Below, piece by piece: positions 16,901 to 24,344 of a DNA stretch of 54,955 nucleotides (the first letter of the stretch is position 1; each line of letters begins with the position of its first letter). Position numbers and translations under genes: made by a program. Source of the stretch: a virus. Where the stretch lies: the IMG/VR virus record IMGVR_UViG_3300021335_000021, positions 1 to 54,955 of that record; one strand, 5' to 3'. Under the pieces are notes generated by a model. The model was not told the origin of the DNA and made no database searches. It saw only the letters and a list, made by a program, of their open reading frames with translations.

Positions 16901-17019
16901 GTGGGTCAGATAGTGCGTTTGCAAATGATGCACAAGCTACTGATCCTGTGGTAACAACTGGAACTGGGCAAGGTTATATAGATAAAAATGGCCTTTGGGT
17001 TCCTTATGGGATAGATTAA
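13906..17019 (+). CDS. Large baseplate hub protein (TTG start)
   Basis: A 1,037-residue protein starting at TTG 13906, with AGGAGA at 13895-13900 in ideal spacing; no ATG competes nearby. The first ~170 residues are low-complexity (Gly, Pro, Gln, Asn). The central part (~180-360) has NELELFATYSNIFSFGCLSPDEVN and EVREPYSMGMLLQTMQLAAD. The C-terminal domain (~760-870) contains LNMRILGDPYYIADSGMGN and LYQVITVANRIENNTFTQELSM, typical of hub proteins of contractile tails. Its position immediately before the spike gene supports a gp27-like role as the hub that holds the spike. T4 gp27 has 391 residues, so this is a greatly enlarged or fused form. Overall T4 equivalence is inferred. Confidence 0.6.
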   Translation: MPRDPYGESDVARKFNQKKPKPQEGDPKVAAAYMRKFGMGNLADFYEEQGGQAEKGQVPSMFGGMMDNKGNLTGIKPPAGFGNLGSMMNNIAIQSAEGKAQVQKQSKPKNNATVGNATNPYEYPQAQNYGSRTGPAGGPTAQDFINAAPEAMRVDPDEQPDNSALPLANELELFATYSNIFSFGCLSPDEVNYPDDTYIKNGLKDGQLVFRSGKGLTAPRKPRTAAEVRYNIDTQYFINNVEIDTWIAPNKKSRQTNFHQIKFEVREPYSMGMLLQTMQLAADNGGYKNYLEAPWLLEMMFIGWKDIEKSNPSAPITRRLLPLKIVTVEFNVDAEGAVYQFLCSAFNDEAFADNAQSIPTDIQVSGRTLEEICQSGINSIATHVNTHKIKSQLKDDKGKTISLKEAGKIEVDEYIIAFPSKRASKDQAALYRSNKEGRDTATTGELQYKTFSDKETLEIVESGDVSLSTLFNDAKREYATEFARRKLIEGRLGFSVKRGNLSESIKTVITDKSMGINPIGLSDIAPEEPTGAGHPDFGKPTFSYDTKSETFKRGAIAIDPAKRTVQFRAGTKIQRILEELVLISSYGQRLLKAEQDQNGMIDWFKIESQMYLIHDSKAEAKNGRMPRIYVYNVVPYKAHISAFQKPNAPPPGYDKLVKQAAKAYNYMYTGQNKDILDFEIKLDNTFFSAINKLGKKENDDTASKGTDTPPSKVDESSGADGIPGNDGGRKSQQEVAQNTTPLSAGAVAESAEIQVARAFNEAIVNSEADLITLNMRILGDPYYIADSGMGNFNSHSTEYINVNANGSIDHQSGQVDVIINFETPIDIDPERGDYKMQAMPLSKVNNFSGLYQVITVANRIENNTFTQELSMVKRPNFEKKNVAEKTKEKAFEYSEVQQKQLDTIIAVKGKESEEYIVQKLIIQGKLDNISIAQKGINWGKVSDIQKSIAKILSADQTAREKANAQNKASDDRLIALAKSRSAANPTGNPVAVPPGQQTRGSDSAFANDAQATDPVVTTGTGQGYIDKNGLWVPYGID

Positions 17020-19790
17020 TGGAACACGAATTACCGTCAGGCTCACAAAACAAAAGATCAGCAGGAGCTGGAGTCAAAAGAATGTCTCCTGGACCTTATT
17101 TGGCTAAAGTTGTTAGTCATCTAGATTCTAAACGACAAGGTGGTTTAAAAGTACAACTTCTATCTAATGTAGTATCTTCTAATGAAGATGAGCAAGAAGG
17201 ACAACTTTTTAATGTAAGATATTGTATGCCATTTTATGGTGTTAATAATGTTGATAGTAACACTAAAAATACTGACTACTACCATACACAACAGAGTTAC
17301 GGGTTTTGGGCAGTTCCACCTGATCCAGGCGTTAAAGTTTTAGTTATTTTTGCTGAAGGATTACCTAACCAAGGATTTTGGATTGGTTGTGTTCAAGACG
17401 ACTACATGAATTGGATGGTTCCTGGAGGATATCCTTCAGACAAAGGAAGCAACATAATTCAAAAAGATGTTCCTAACGATTTTAAAAATTTACCTCTACC
17501 AGTAGGAGAATTCAACAAGCGTGTTACAGTAATTGATGGAAAGAATTTAAAAGCTGGTATGAATCCAGATAAATTTGCTAGACCTCACAATCCTATGATG
17601 ACAGCAGTTCTTGGACAACAAGGTTTAGAGCAAGATATAATTAGAGGATTAACATCTACAACTTCAAGAAGAGATGTTCCAAATACTGTTTACGGGTGGA
17701 ATACTCCTGGGCCTTTAGATAAGCGTACTGGTAAACCTAAAGGAAGATATGGAGAAGCACAAAATAAAGTTAATTATTTTAGAAGTAGACTTGGCGGATC
17801 TGCATTTACGATGGATGACGGCGATCCTACTTTATTAAGAGAAGGACCGGCTACACAAGTAGGTGCAAAATATTATGACATTGAAACTACACCCGGTGAT
17901 GTTGTTAAAGCTGATGTAACATTACCTTTTAACGAACATATTAAATTAAAAACTAGAACAGGACATCAAATATTATTACACAATACAGAAGATTTAATTT
18001 ATATTGGTAATGCAAAAGGTAGTGCTTGGATCGAACTTACAGGTAATGGTAAGATTGATATCTATTCACAAGATAGTATTAATATTAGAACAGAAACAGA
18101 TTTAAACATTACTGCTGATAGAGATATTAATATGCAGTCAGGTAGAGATACAAACTTTACAACTGGTCGTGATTTCAAACACAGAGTAAATCAAGACAGT
18201 GACGTAAGCGTTGCAAAAGATTCTAAAGAATTTGTCGGAGCAGACAGAGATGTTTGGGTTGGTGCGTTAAACACAAGAGCCGTAGGTGAAGATGAAGATG
18301 TGCAAATTAAAGGAACACAGCGTACAACAATTAACGGTGATTACAATTTACAAGTCAGCCAAGATGGACACATTGCTATAAATGCAAACTTCCACAGTAA
18401 AGTAGTTGGCGATTATAGGCAGACTGTAAATGGTGCGTTTAATCTAAACACACTTGGTGATAACAAATTAACCAGCTATGGAAGTACACAAATTAGAAGT
18501 TTTCTAAACAATAAATTTGATGCTAATACAGGAAATACAGAAATTAAATCAGGAGTTAATCATCTTGAAACAGCAGGTAACCATATACACATGAATAGTA
18601 CAATACCAGCAACATCAGCAGATACAGCAGATTCAATTGGTGATACATTTACTTTGCCAGTAACTAATTTATCAATGGATAACAACGATCAAGTACTTGA
18701 TAAAGATAATCAAGTTATTAATGATGCTGATGGAAACCCATTAAGAGTTACAGCAGATGCAAATAGAGCAGATGAAGCAAAAGTTGCATTACGTCCAAGA
18801 CGTATTCCAAGACACGAACCTTGGGACGCACACGAAAATTATAATCCTAAAGGACATACACCTGGAGTTACTGTAAGTATTGAATCACCATCTCCTGAAG
18901 TAAGAGTTCAATCTCCGTTAATTGATAAAGATGCAGATCAACCTGACTACACAGAAACATCAGGTATCTACAATGCACAAGATCCTTTTATTGAAAAAGA
19001 CGGCAAGAGAGTTAGAGAAGAAATAGAAGTAGTGCCAAGTAGAGATACAGACGGTACTACAGGAATACAACCTGCAGATCCTGTTCCTGTAATTGAACAG
19101 CAAAGATATTTCTTAGGAGCATTAATTAAGAAATTAGGTCTTAGTGCTACAACTTGGCAATCACAAAATGCAACAGCACTTGCAATGGCAATGGCACAGG
19201 TACAAAAAGAATGTGCATTTGAACCTAAGTGCGAAAATATGAGATATAGTGCAGACAGATTAATCGCTGTATGGCCAAATAGATTTAATTCAACACAAGG
19301 TAGAATAAAAGCTCGACAACTAGCAGATGCTGGTCCGTCTGCGATTGCAAATTCTGTATATGGGAATAGAATGGGTAACGGCGCGGCATCAACCGGCGAC
19401 GGATATAGATATAGAGGTCGAGGCCTTATACAAATTACAGGAAAAAACAACTATAAGAAATACGGTGGCCTTGCAGGAGTTGATATTATTAAGAATCCAG
19501 ACCTAGCAAACGATCCAAAAAAATCAACAGATATAGCATGTGCATATCTTGCTAGTAAAAGTATTACTTGGACAAGCACTGACTTTAATTCGTTAGGGTC
19601 AGAATTCCAAAAAGCAGTTGGATATGCCGGTGGACAATCAAACACTAATAGCAGAATTAAATTAGGTAAAGGATTTTACCAACGTATTATTAATAATGAA
19701 TTAACACCAATTTATTCATTGTCAACAACAACTCCAATTGATGTTGGCGAAGGAACAGCAACAGTAAAAACAAAAGATGGACCATTTTAA
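17019..19790 (+). CDS. 5: Baseplate central spike, gp5-like, with C-terminal GH19-type lysozyme domain
   Basis: A 923-residue protein; the ATG at 17019 overlaps the previous stop (TAATG) and is preferred to an in-frame start at 16995. Domains: an OB-fold-like N-terminus (~20-160, with GFWAVPPDPGVKVLVIF), a VgrG/gp5C-like beta-helix of short repeats (~340-535, e.g. INIRTETDLNITADRDINMQ), a linker, and a C-terminal ~690-895 domain resembling family 19 chitinase/lysozyme (QKECAFEPK with E731 as candidate acid; YRYRGRGLIQIT; AVGYAGG). The spike pierces the outer membrane and the enzyme part cuts peptidoglycan during injection. In T4 gp5 a different lysozyme (T4L type) lies between the OB domain and the helix; here it is replaced and moved to the end. 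Confidence 0.8.
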   Translation: MEHELPSGSQNKRSAGAGVKRMSPGPYLAKVVSHLDSKRQGGLKVQLLSNVVSSNEDEQEGQLFNVRYCMPFYGVNNVDSNTKNTDYYHTQQSYGFWAVPPDPGVKVLVIFAEGLPNQGFWIGCVQDDYMNWMVPGGYPSDKGSNIIQKDVPNDFKNLPLPVGEFNKRVTVIDGKNLKAGMNPDKFARPHNPMMTAVLGQQGLEQDIIRGLTSTTSRRDVPNTVYGWNTPGPLDKRTGKPKGRYGEAQNKVNYFRSRLGGSAFTMDDGDPTLLREGPATQVGAKYYDIETTPGDVVKADVTLPFNEHIKLKTRTGHQILLHNTEDLIYIGNAKGSAWIELTGNGKIDIYSQDSINIRTETDLNITADRDINMQSGRDTNFTTGRDFKHRVNQDSDVSVAKDSKEFVGADRDVWVGALNTRAVGEDEDVQIKGTQRTTINGDYNLQVSQDGHIAINANFHSKVVGDYRQTVNGAFNLNTLGDNKLTSYGSTQIRSFLNNKFDANTGNTEIKSGVNHLETAGNHIHMNSTIPATSADTADSIGDTFTLPVTNLSMDNNDQVLDKDNQVINDADGNPLRVTADANRADEAKVALRPRRIPRHEPWDAHENYNPKGHTPGVTVSIESPSPEVRVQSPLIDKDADQPDYTETSGIYNAQDPFIEKDGKRVREEIEVVPSRDTDGTTGIQPADPVPVIEQQRYFLGALIKKLGLSATTWQSQNATALAMAMAQVQKECAFEPKCENMRYSADRLIAVWPNRFNSTQGRIKARQLADAGPSAIANSVYGNRMGNGAASTGDGYRYRGRGLIQITGKNNYKKYGGLAGVDIIKNPDLANDPKKSTDIACAYLASKSITWTSTDFNSLGSEFQKAVGYAGGQSNTNSRIKLGKGFYQRIINNELTPIYSLSTTTPIDVGEGTATVKTKDGPF

Positions 19791-19993
19791 TGCATAAATT
19801 TGTAATAATGAAAAACAATGAACTTTTTACATACACAAATTTTGAGGATATTCCTTCAGACTTTGATCACATGATTGAATTTTTGCCTGAAATACCACCA
19901 GAGCCTCATACAGAAGAACAACACCAAGAAATACAACAATGGAATGGAAAATTACAACAACTAATGGAGATTGAACGTGCCCGCAGTTTGTAG
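19790..19993 (+). CDS. Small acidic conserved protein between spike and PAAR genes
   Basis: A 67-residue protein (start MHKFVIMKNNELFTYTNF) with a Pro/Glu/His-rich centre (FLPEIPPEPHTEEQHQEIQQW) and a final helix. It overlaps the spike stop by one base and the next gene by 17 nt, so it is clearly embedded in the operon. I recall similar short proteins at this place in marine T4-like phages. Possibly a baseplate assembly factor; no function is visible. Confidence 0.7.
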   Translation: MHKFVIMKNNELFTYTNFEDIPSDFDHMIEFLPEIPPEPHTEEQHQEIQQWNGKLQQLMEIERARSL

Positions 19994-20273
19994 AGGTAAT
20001 AGTGTAGATTCTGATGTAGCACACTGTTCTACGCCACTAAGAGATCAATGTAGTGGTGACGTTTTTGTAGACGGAACAGGAGTATCACGGCAAGGTGATA
20101 ATAATACATCACATTTACTTCCACCAATACCGTGTCCAAGTCATGCCGCACCAATTGCAGTAGGTTCAACTACTGTGTTTATAAATGGCAAAGGTTGTGG
20201 ACGTATTGGTGATGCTATTGAAGGGTGTACGAGTGTAGCAACAGGCTTTAACAGGGTTTTCGCCGGCGGATAA
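19977..20273 (+). CDS. PAAR-type spike tip protein
   Basis: A 98-residue protein whose best start is GTG at 19977, with GGAG at 19966-19969 in correct spacing; an in-frame TTG at 19971 is too close to that site. It starts MPAVCRGNSV and contains the PAAR-type pattern of short strands with conserved Gly, His and Cys: FVDGTGVSRQGD, PCPSHAAPIAVGSTTVFINGKGCGRIGDAI. PAAR proteins form a cone that binds a metal and caps the trimeric spike. T4 has gp5.4 in this role. It directly follows the spike gene, as expected. Confidence 0.85.
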   Translation: MPAVCRGNSVDSDVAHCSTPLRDQCSGDVFVDGTGVSRQGDNNTSHLLPPIPCPSHAAPIAVGSTTVFINGKGCGRIGDAIEGCTSVATGFNRVFAGG

Positions 20274-20278
20274 AATAA

Positions 20279-20286
20279 GGTAAATA
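20279..20286 (+). promoter_or_regulatory. Weak late-type element (GGTAAATA) before gp25
   Basis: GGTAAATA matches 6 of 8 bases of the late element and lies 5 nt before the ATG of gene 25. It overlaps the most likely ribosome site (AAGG at 20277-20280), so it may simply be A+T-rich sequence. Confidence 0.2.
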
Positions 20287-20291
20287 TTAGT

Positions 20292-20726
20292 ATGGCAACA
20301 GATTTATATAAACAGATTAAAATTACACCTAGGAAAGAGAAGAAAAATCCTATTAGGTCAAAAACATATAGAGGATTTAGCACAGTTAACGCTGAAAATA
20401 GCTCATTCCAGCAGTTTGATATTTCTTTGATTAAACAGAATTTGCTTAATCATCTTAATATTAGACAAGGAGAAAAGTTATCCGATCCTACATTTGGTTG
20501 TATTATCTGGGAAGCACTATACGAACCATTAACAACCCAATTAAAAGAAGCAATCACTGCTAACGTTACAAATATTGTTAATTATGACCCAAGAACACGA
20601 GCAACAGGCGTACAAGTTTCAGAGTACGAAAGCGGACTACAGATTGAATGTACACTAATGTATCTAGACTATAATATTAGTGAACAATTAAGATTACAGT
20701 TTGATAAAAGTGTTGGGCTATTGTGA
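20292..20726 (+). CDS. 25: Baseplate wedge protein gp25
   Basis: A 144-residue protein with the gp25/GpW family layout: an N-terminal strand region (GFSTVNAENSSFQQFD), helix LIKQNLLNHLNIRQGEKLSDPTFG, IIWEALYEPLT and the C-terminal YDPRTRATGVQVSEYESG. Gp25 belongs to the inner baseplate wedge and helps trigger sheath assembly. T4 gp25 has 132 residues. It precedes gene 6 as in T4. Confidence 0.9.
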   Translation: MATDLYKQIKITPRKEKKNPIRSKTYRGFSTVNAENSSFQQFDISLIKQNLLNHLNIRQGEKLSDPTFGCIIWEALYEPLTTQLKEAITANVTNIVNYDPRTRATGVQVSEYESGLQIECTLMYLDYNISEQLRLQFDKSVGLL

Positions 20727-20755
20727 CACAATTAACTACTAGTATTATTGTTTAT

Positions 20756-20763
20756 AATAAATA
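20756..20763 (+). promoter_or_regulatory. Late-type promoter (AATAAATA) before gp6
   Basis: AATAAATA matches 7 of 8 bases of the late element and lies 27 nt before the ATG at 20790, in the only sizeable gap (63 nt) of this part of the operon. It is followed by an AAGGA ribosome site. Confidence 0.5.
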
Positions 20764-20789
20764 CTGTAGCGTTAAAAGAAGGATAACCA

Positions 20790-23700
20790 ATGTCATCAAC
20801 CGACAGACAAAATAGACTGCTACTAGCAGAAGACTGGCAAAAAGTATACCAGAGCTACCGTAATGCGGAGTTCCGTAGCTACGATTTTGATACTCTTAGA
20901 AGGACAATGATCGCCTATCTAAGAAATAATTACCCAGAAGATTTTAACGATTATATTGATACATCAGAATATATTGCTCTAATTGATATGATTGCGTTCT
21001 TAGGACAAAATATCAGTTATAGAGTCGATTTAAACGCAAGAGAAAACTTTTTAGAATTAGCAGAACGTAGAGAATCAGTTCTTCGTTTAGCTCGCATGCT
21101 GTCATATAATCCTAGACGTAATCAAGCGGCAAATGGGCTTATTAAATTTGAAACAGTAAGTACTACAGAATCATTAGTTGATAGTAATGGTAGTAATTTA
21201 TCAGGACAAACAGTTATCTGGAATGATCCTAGTAATGCTAATTGGGCAGAACAGTTTAGACGTGTCCTTAATGCGGCATTACCACAAAACGGAACAATAG
21301 GCAGGCCGTCCAAAACAGTACCAATTAATGGTGTTTTAACACAACAGTATAGATTTAATAGTGAAGGGTCAGATGTTCCTATTTTTTCTTTTACTAAACC
21401 AGTTAACGGACAGCCAACACAGTTTGAAATGGTGTCAACTGGTATTGATGAAGAACGTAAAGTAATCCAAGAAGAAAATCCGGTACCTGGAACAAGTTTA
21501 GCATTTTTATATAGAGAAGATGGTAGAGGTTCAGGAAGTGCAAACACTGGATACTTCTTACACTTTAGACAAGGAAGTCTAAAGTCTAATGTATTCAATG
21601 TTGGAAGCCCTAGTGCAAATCAAAAAATTGCAATTGAAGCACAAAATATTAATGATACAGATGTATGGCTATATTCATTAGACGATTTAGGAATACCAGA
21701 TAGAATTTGGTCTAAGGTTGATTCTTTAGAAGGTAATAATGCAATTTACAATAGTTTGAATAAGCGTGTAAGAGATTTTTATGCTGTACAAACTAGAGCA
21801 GATGACGAAGTTAGTTTAGTATTTGCAGATGGAATCTTCGGCAATCTACCATCAGGACAATTTAGAGTGTATTATAGAACTAGTGCTAATAGATTAATAT
21901 CTATTGCACCAACAGAGTTAACTAATATTACATTTACGTTAAATTATTTAAGTCAAGCAGGTACAACCGAGACACTAACTATTGGCGTTGAACTTAAAAC
22001 ACCAGTAACTAATGCTACAACTAGCGAATCATCTGCAAGTATTAGACAGAATGCTCCGCAGACTTATTACACACAAAACAGAATGATTACTGGAGAGGAT
22101 TATAACATTGTTCCTTTAACTAGTAACCAAGAAATTATAAAAGTCAAATCAACAAATAGAACTACAAGTGGCATTAGTAGATATTTTGATCTCAAAGATG
22201 CTACCGGAAAATATTCAAGCACTAATTTATTTGGCTCAGATGGTGTACTATATAGAGAACCATACGAAAGCAAGACTTCATTTACTTTTAATACACAAAC
22301 AGATATTGAAGGCACTATTGAAAATACCATATTACCTATTATTAAAAGTAGAGCAATTAGTAATTTTTATTTTAGCAACTATGCTAAAATTATTGTTAGT
22401 GATCTAAACGCTAGATGGAAACAGTCAACAAAAACTACAAACAGTTCAACAGGTTTGCTTCAAAATATTAGTGATGTTGCATATCAAGTAGGTACATTTA
22501 CCGGAGGTTCTTTAAAATATGTAGAAGCAGGCGCTTTGCTTAAATTTAAATCACCTGCAGGATTTTATTTTATTGGAAATGGCGAACTTACAAGCGATGC
22601 ATCAGCTAAAGGTGCTAGTGATTATAAATGGGTAAAAGTTATTAGCGTTAATGGTGCAGGCACAAGCGTAGATAGTGTTACAGGCACTGGACCTATTGTG
22701 TTTAATGAAATACTTCCTGCTAACAGTGTTCTTGAAGAAGTTAAACCTAAGATAGTAAAAGATATTACTCCTGATATTAGATCACAAATCATCGATCAAG
22801 TTTTTGCATATAAAACATTTGGACTACGTTATGATCAAGTTAATCGTAACTGGAGAGTAATTATTAACGAAAACTTGAATACAGTAGATGTGTTTAGTAA
22901 CGGTAAAACAGGTGACGTAACTCAAAACCAACTAGATTCAAGTTGGATTATACTTTTTGAAACTAATGGAGAAAAGTATACTGTTACAAATAGAGGATTA
23001 AGATATGTATTTGAAAGTGATACAGAATTAAGTTTTTACTTTGACGGACAAAATAAAATTTACGATTCTCAAACAGGGCAACTAGTTAAAGATAAAATTG
23101 CTATTATGAATTTTAATACTAAGCCTGATTCATTGAATGCTTTTAATAATGATATTAATTGGGAAATTGTTAACGAGTTTAGAAATACAGACGGATATAT
23201 TAATAGTAAAAAAGTTGAAGTAAGTTTCTTTGATCTTAATGACGACGGAAGTGTAGACGATCCAGATATCTTTGACAATGTTGTAGATCCCTTAACTAAC
23301 TCATCTAAAAAATATATATTCTTAAAGAAAGAATCTACTGATGAAGGGTTTAGCAAATACAACTATTATAACCAAGGTAGTACAATCAACATTGTTTCTA
23401 CAGAAACAGAAATTGGAGCATACAGCCAGTATACTGCCGGGCAAGTGTTTTATATCATTGATACAGATAACTTTAAAGTTTTAAACAACAATATACTTTC
23501 AGTAACAGCAGACTATAAAGCACACGTTGGAAGATCAGATTTAAGATTTCAATATGTACATAGTGCAGATGAAGGGAATAGAATTGATCCTAGTGCAAGT
23601 AATATTATTGACATTTATATGTTGACTAAAACTTACGATACAAACTTTAGAAAATATCTTGCAGGAAGCATATCTAATATGCCATTACCTCCAAGCTCAG

Positions 23701-24344
23701 ATGAATTATTTCAAAACTATGGTTCGGCTATAGCATTATACAAATCAATAAGTGATGAAGTAATATATCATCCAGTTACTTATAAACCGTTGTTCGGTGT
23801 ACATGCACAAGAAAATTTACAAGCAACTATCAAAGTTGTAAAAAATACCGGAGAAGTAGTTAATAATAACGAGGTGAAGGTAAGTGTTATTAGTGCTATT
23901 AACAGATTCTTTGCATTACAGAATTGGGACTTTGGTGACACATTCCACTTTACTGAACTAGCAACTTATGTAATGAATGAAGTAGCACCAGATGTTGTTA
24001 ATATACTTCTTGTACCTAAACAAGCTACACAGGGCTTTGGTAGCTTATATGAAGTAAAAGCAGAAAGCAACGAAATTTTTGTCAACGATGCAACAGTTGA
24101 CGATGTTGAAATTATTAACTCTGTAACAGCATCAAGAATACAAGCATCTGGCAAAATTATCACATCAACAGGCACAACTAATGCTGGCATTAGAAGTCAA
24201 CCATTAACAACAGTAAGTGCATCAAATACAACTACTACTAGCACAACTAGTACGTCAAGTTCAAGTAGCTCAAGTAGCTCAAGTAGCTCAAGCGGCTCAA
24301 GCGGCTCAGGCGGTTCAGGATCAAGCGGAGGCTACGGATACTAA
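20790..24344 (+). CDS. 6: Baseplate wedge protein gp6, enlarged
   Basis: A 1,184-residue protein. The N-terminus has the typical gp6 opening: LLAEDWQKVYQSYRNAEFRS, RRTMIAYLRNNYPEDFNDYI and IALIDMIAFLGQNISYRVDL (~10-85), followed by MLSYNPRR. The C-terminal part (~1,030-1,100) with VSVISAINRFFALQNWDFGDTF matches the end domain of gp6/gpJ-type wedge proteins. Gp6 forms the iris-like ring of the baseplate. T4 gp6 has 660 residues, so ~500 residues are extra, mainly in the middle. The last ~45 residues are a Thr/Ser/Gly tail. It ends in TAATG overlap with the giant gene. Confidence 0.88.
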   Translation: MSSTDRQNRLLLAEDWQKVYQSYRNAEFRSYDFDTLRRTMIAYLRNNYPEDFNDYIDTSEYIALIDMIAFLGQNISYRVDLNARENFLELAERRESVLRLARMLSYNPRRNQAANGLIKFETVSTTESLVDSNGSNLSGQTVIWNDPSNANWAEQFRRVLNAALPQNGTIGRPSKTVPINGVLTQQYRFNSEGSDVPIFSFTKPVNGQPTQFEMVSTGIDEERKVIQEENPVPGTSLAFLYREDGRGSGSANTGYFLHFRQGSLKSNVFNVGSPSANQKIAIEAQNINDTDVWLYSLDDLGIPDRIWSKVDSLEGNNAIYNSLNKRVRDFYAVQTRADDEVSLVFADGIFGNLPSGQFRVYYRTSANRLISIAPTELTNITFTLNYLSQAGTTETLTIGVELKTPVTNATTSESSASIRQNAPQTYYTQNRMITGEDYNIVPLTSNQEIIKVKSTNRTTSGISRYFDLKDATGKYSSTNLFGSDGVLYREPYESKTSFTFNTQTDIEGTIENTILPIIKSRAISNFYFSNYAKIIVSDLNARWKQSTKTTNSSTGLLQNISDVAYQVGTFTGGSLKYVEAGALLKFKSPAGFYFIGNGELTSDASAKGASDYKWVKVISVNGAGTSVDSVTGTGPIVFNEILPANSVLEEVKPKIVKDITPDIRSQIIDQVFAYKTFGLRYDQVNRNWRVIINENLNTVDVFSNGKTGDVTQNQLDSSWIILFETNGEKYTVTNRGLRYVFESDTELSFYFDGQNKIYDSQTGQLVKDKIAIMNFNTKPDSLNAFNNDINWEIVNEFRNTDGYINSKKVEVSFFDLNDDGSVDDPDIFDNVVDPLTNSSKKYIFLKKESTDEGFSKYNYYNQGSTINIVSTETEIGAYSQYTAGQVFYIIDTDNFKVLNNNILSVTADYKAHVGRSDLRFQYVHSADEGNRIDPSASNIIDIYMLTKTYDTNFRKYLAGSISNMPLPPSSDELFQNYGSAIALYKSISDEVIYHPVTYKPLFGVHAQENLQATIKVVKNTGEVVNNNEVKVSVISAINRFFALQNWDFGDTFHFTELATYVMNEVAPDVVNILLVPKQATQGFGSLYEVKAESNEIFVNDATVDDVEIINSVTASRIQASGKIITSTGTTNAGIRSQPLTTVSASNTTTTSTTSTSSSSSSSSSSSSSGSSGSGGSGSSGGYGY
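24255..24331 (+). repeat. Ser/Gly codon tandem repeat at the gp6 C-terminus
   Basis: A 9-nt unit AGTAGCTCA is repeated with variants AGCGGCTCA and GGCGGTTCA, encoding a run of Ser then Ser/Gly residues just before the gene 6 stop. Such a flexible tail is a likely slippage product. Confidence 0.75.

Noticed and set aside
16995-17018. Upstream start of the spike gene at 16995
   Set aside because: It lies inside the hub gene's end; the ATG at 17019 with TAATG overlap fits the operon's usual spacing better.
19827-20383. Minus-strand frames of 65 and 80 codons opposite the PAAR and gp25 genes
   Set aside because: Opposite well-supported genes in a compact operon, with no conserved features.
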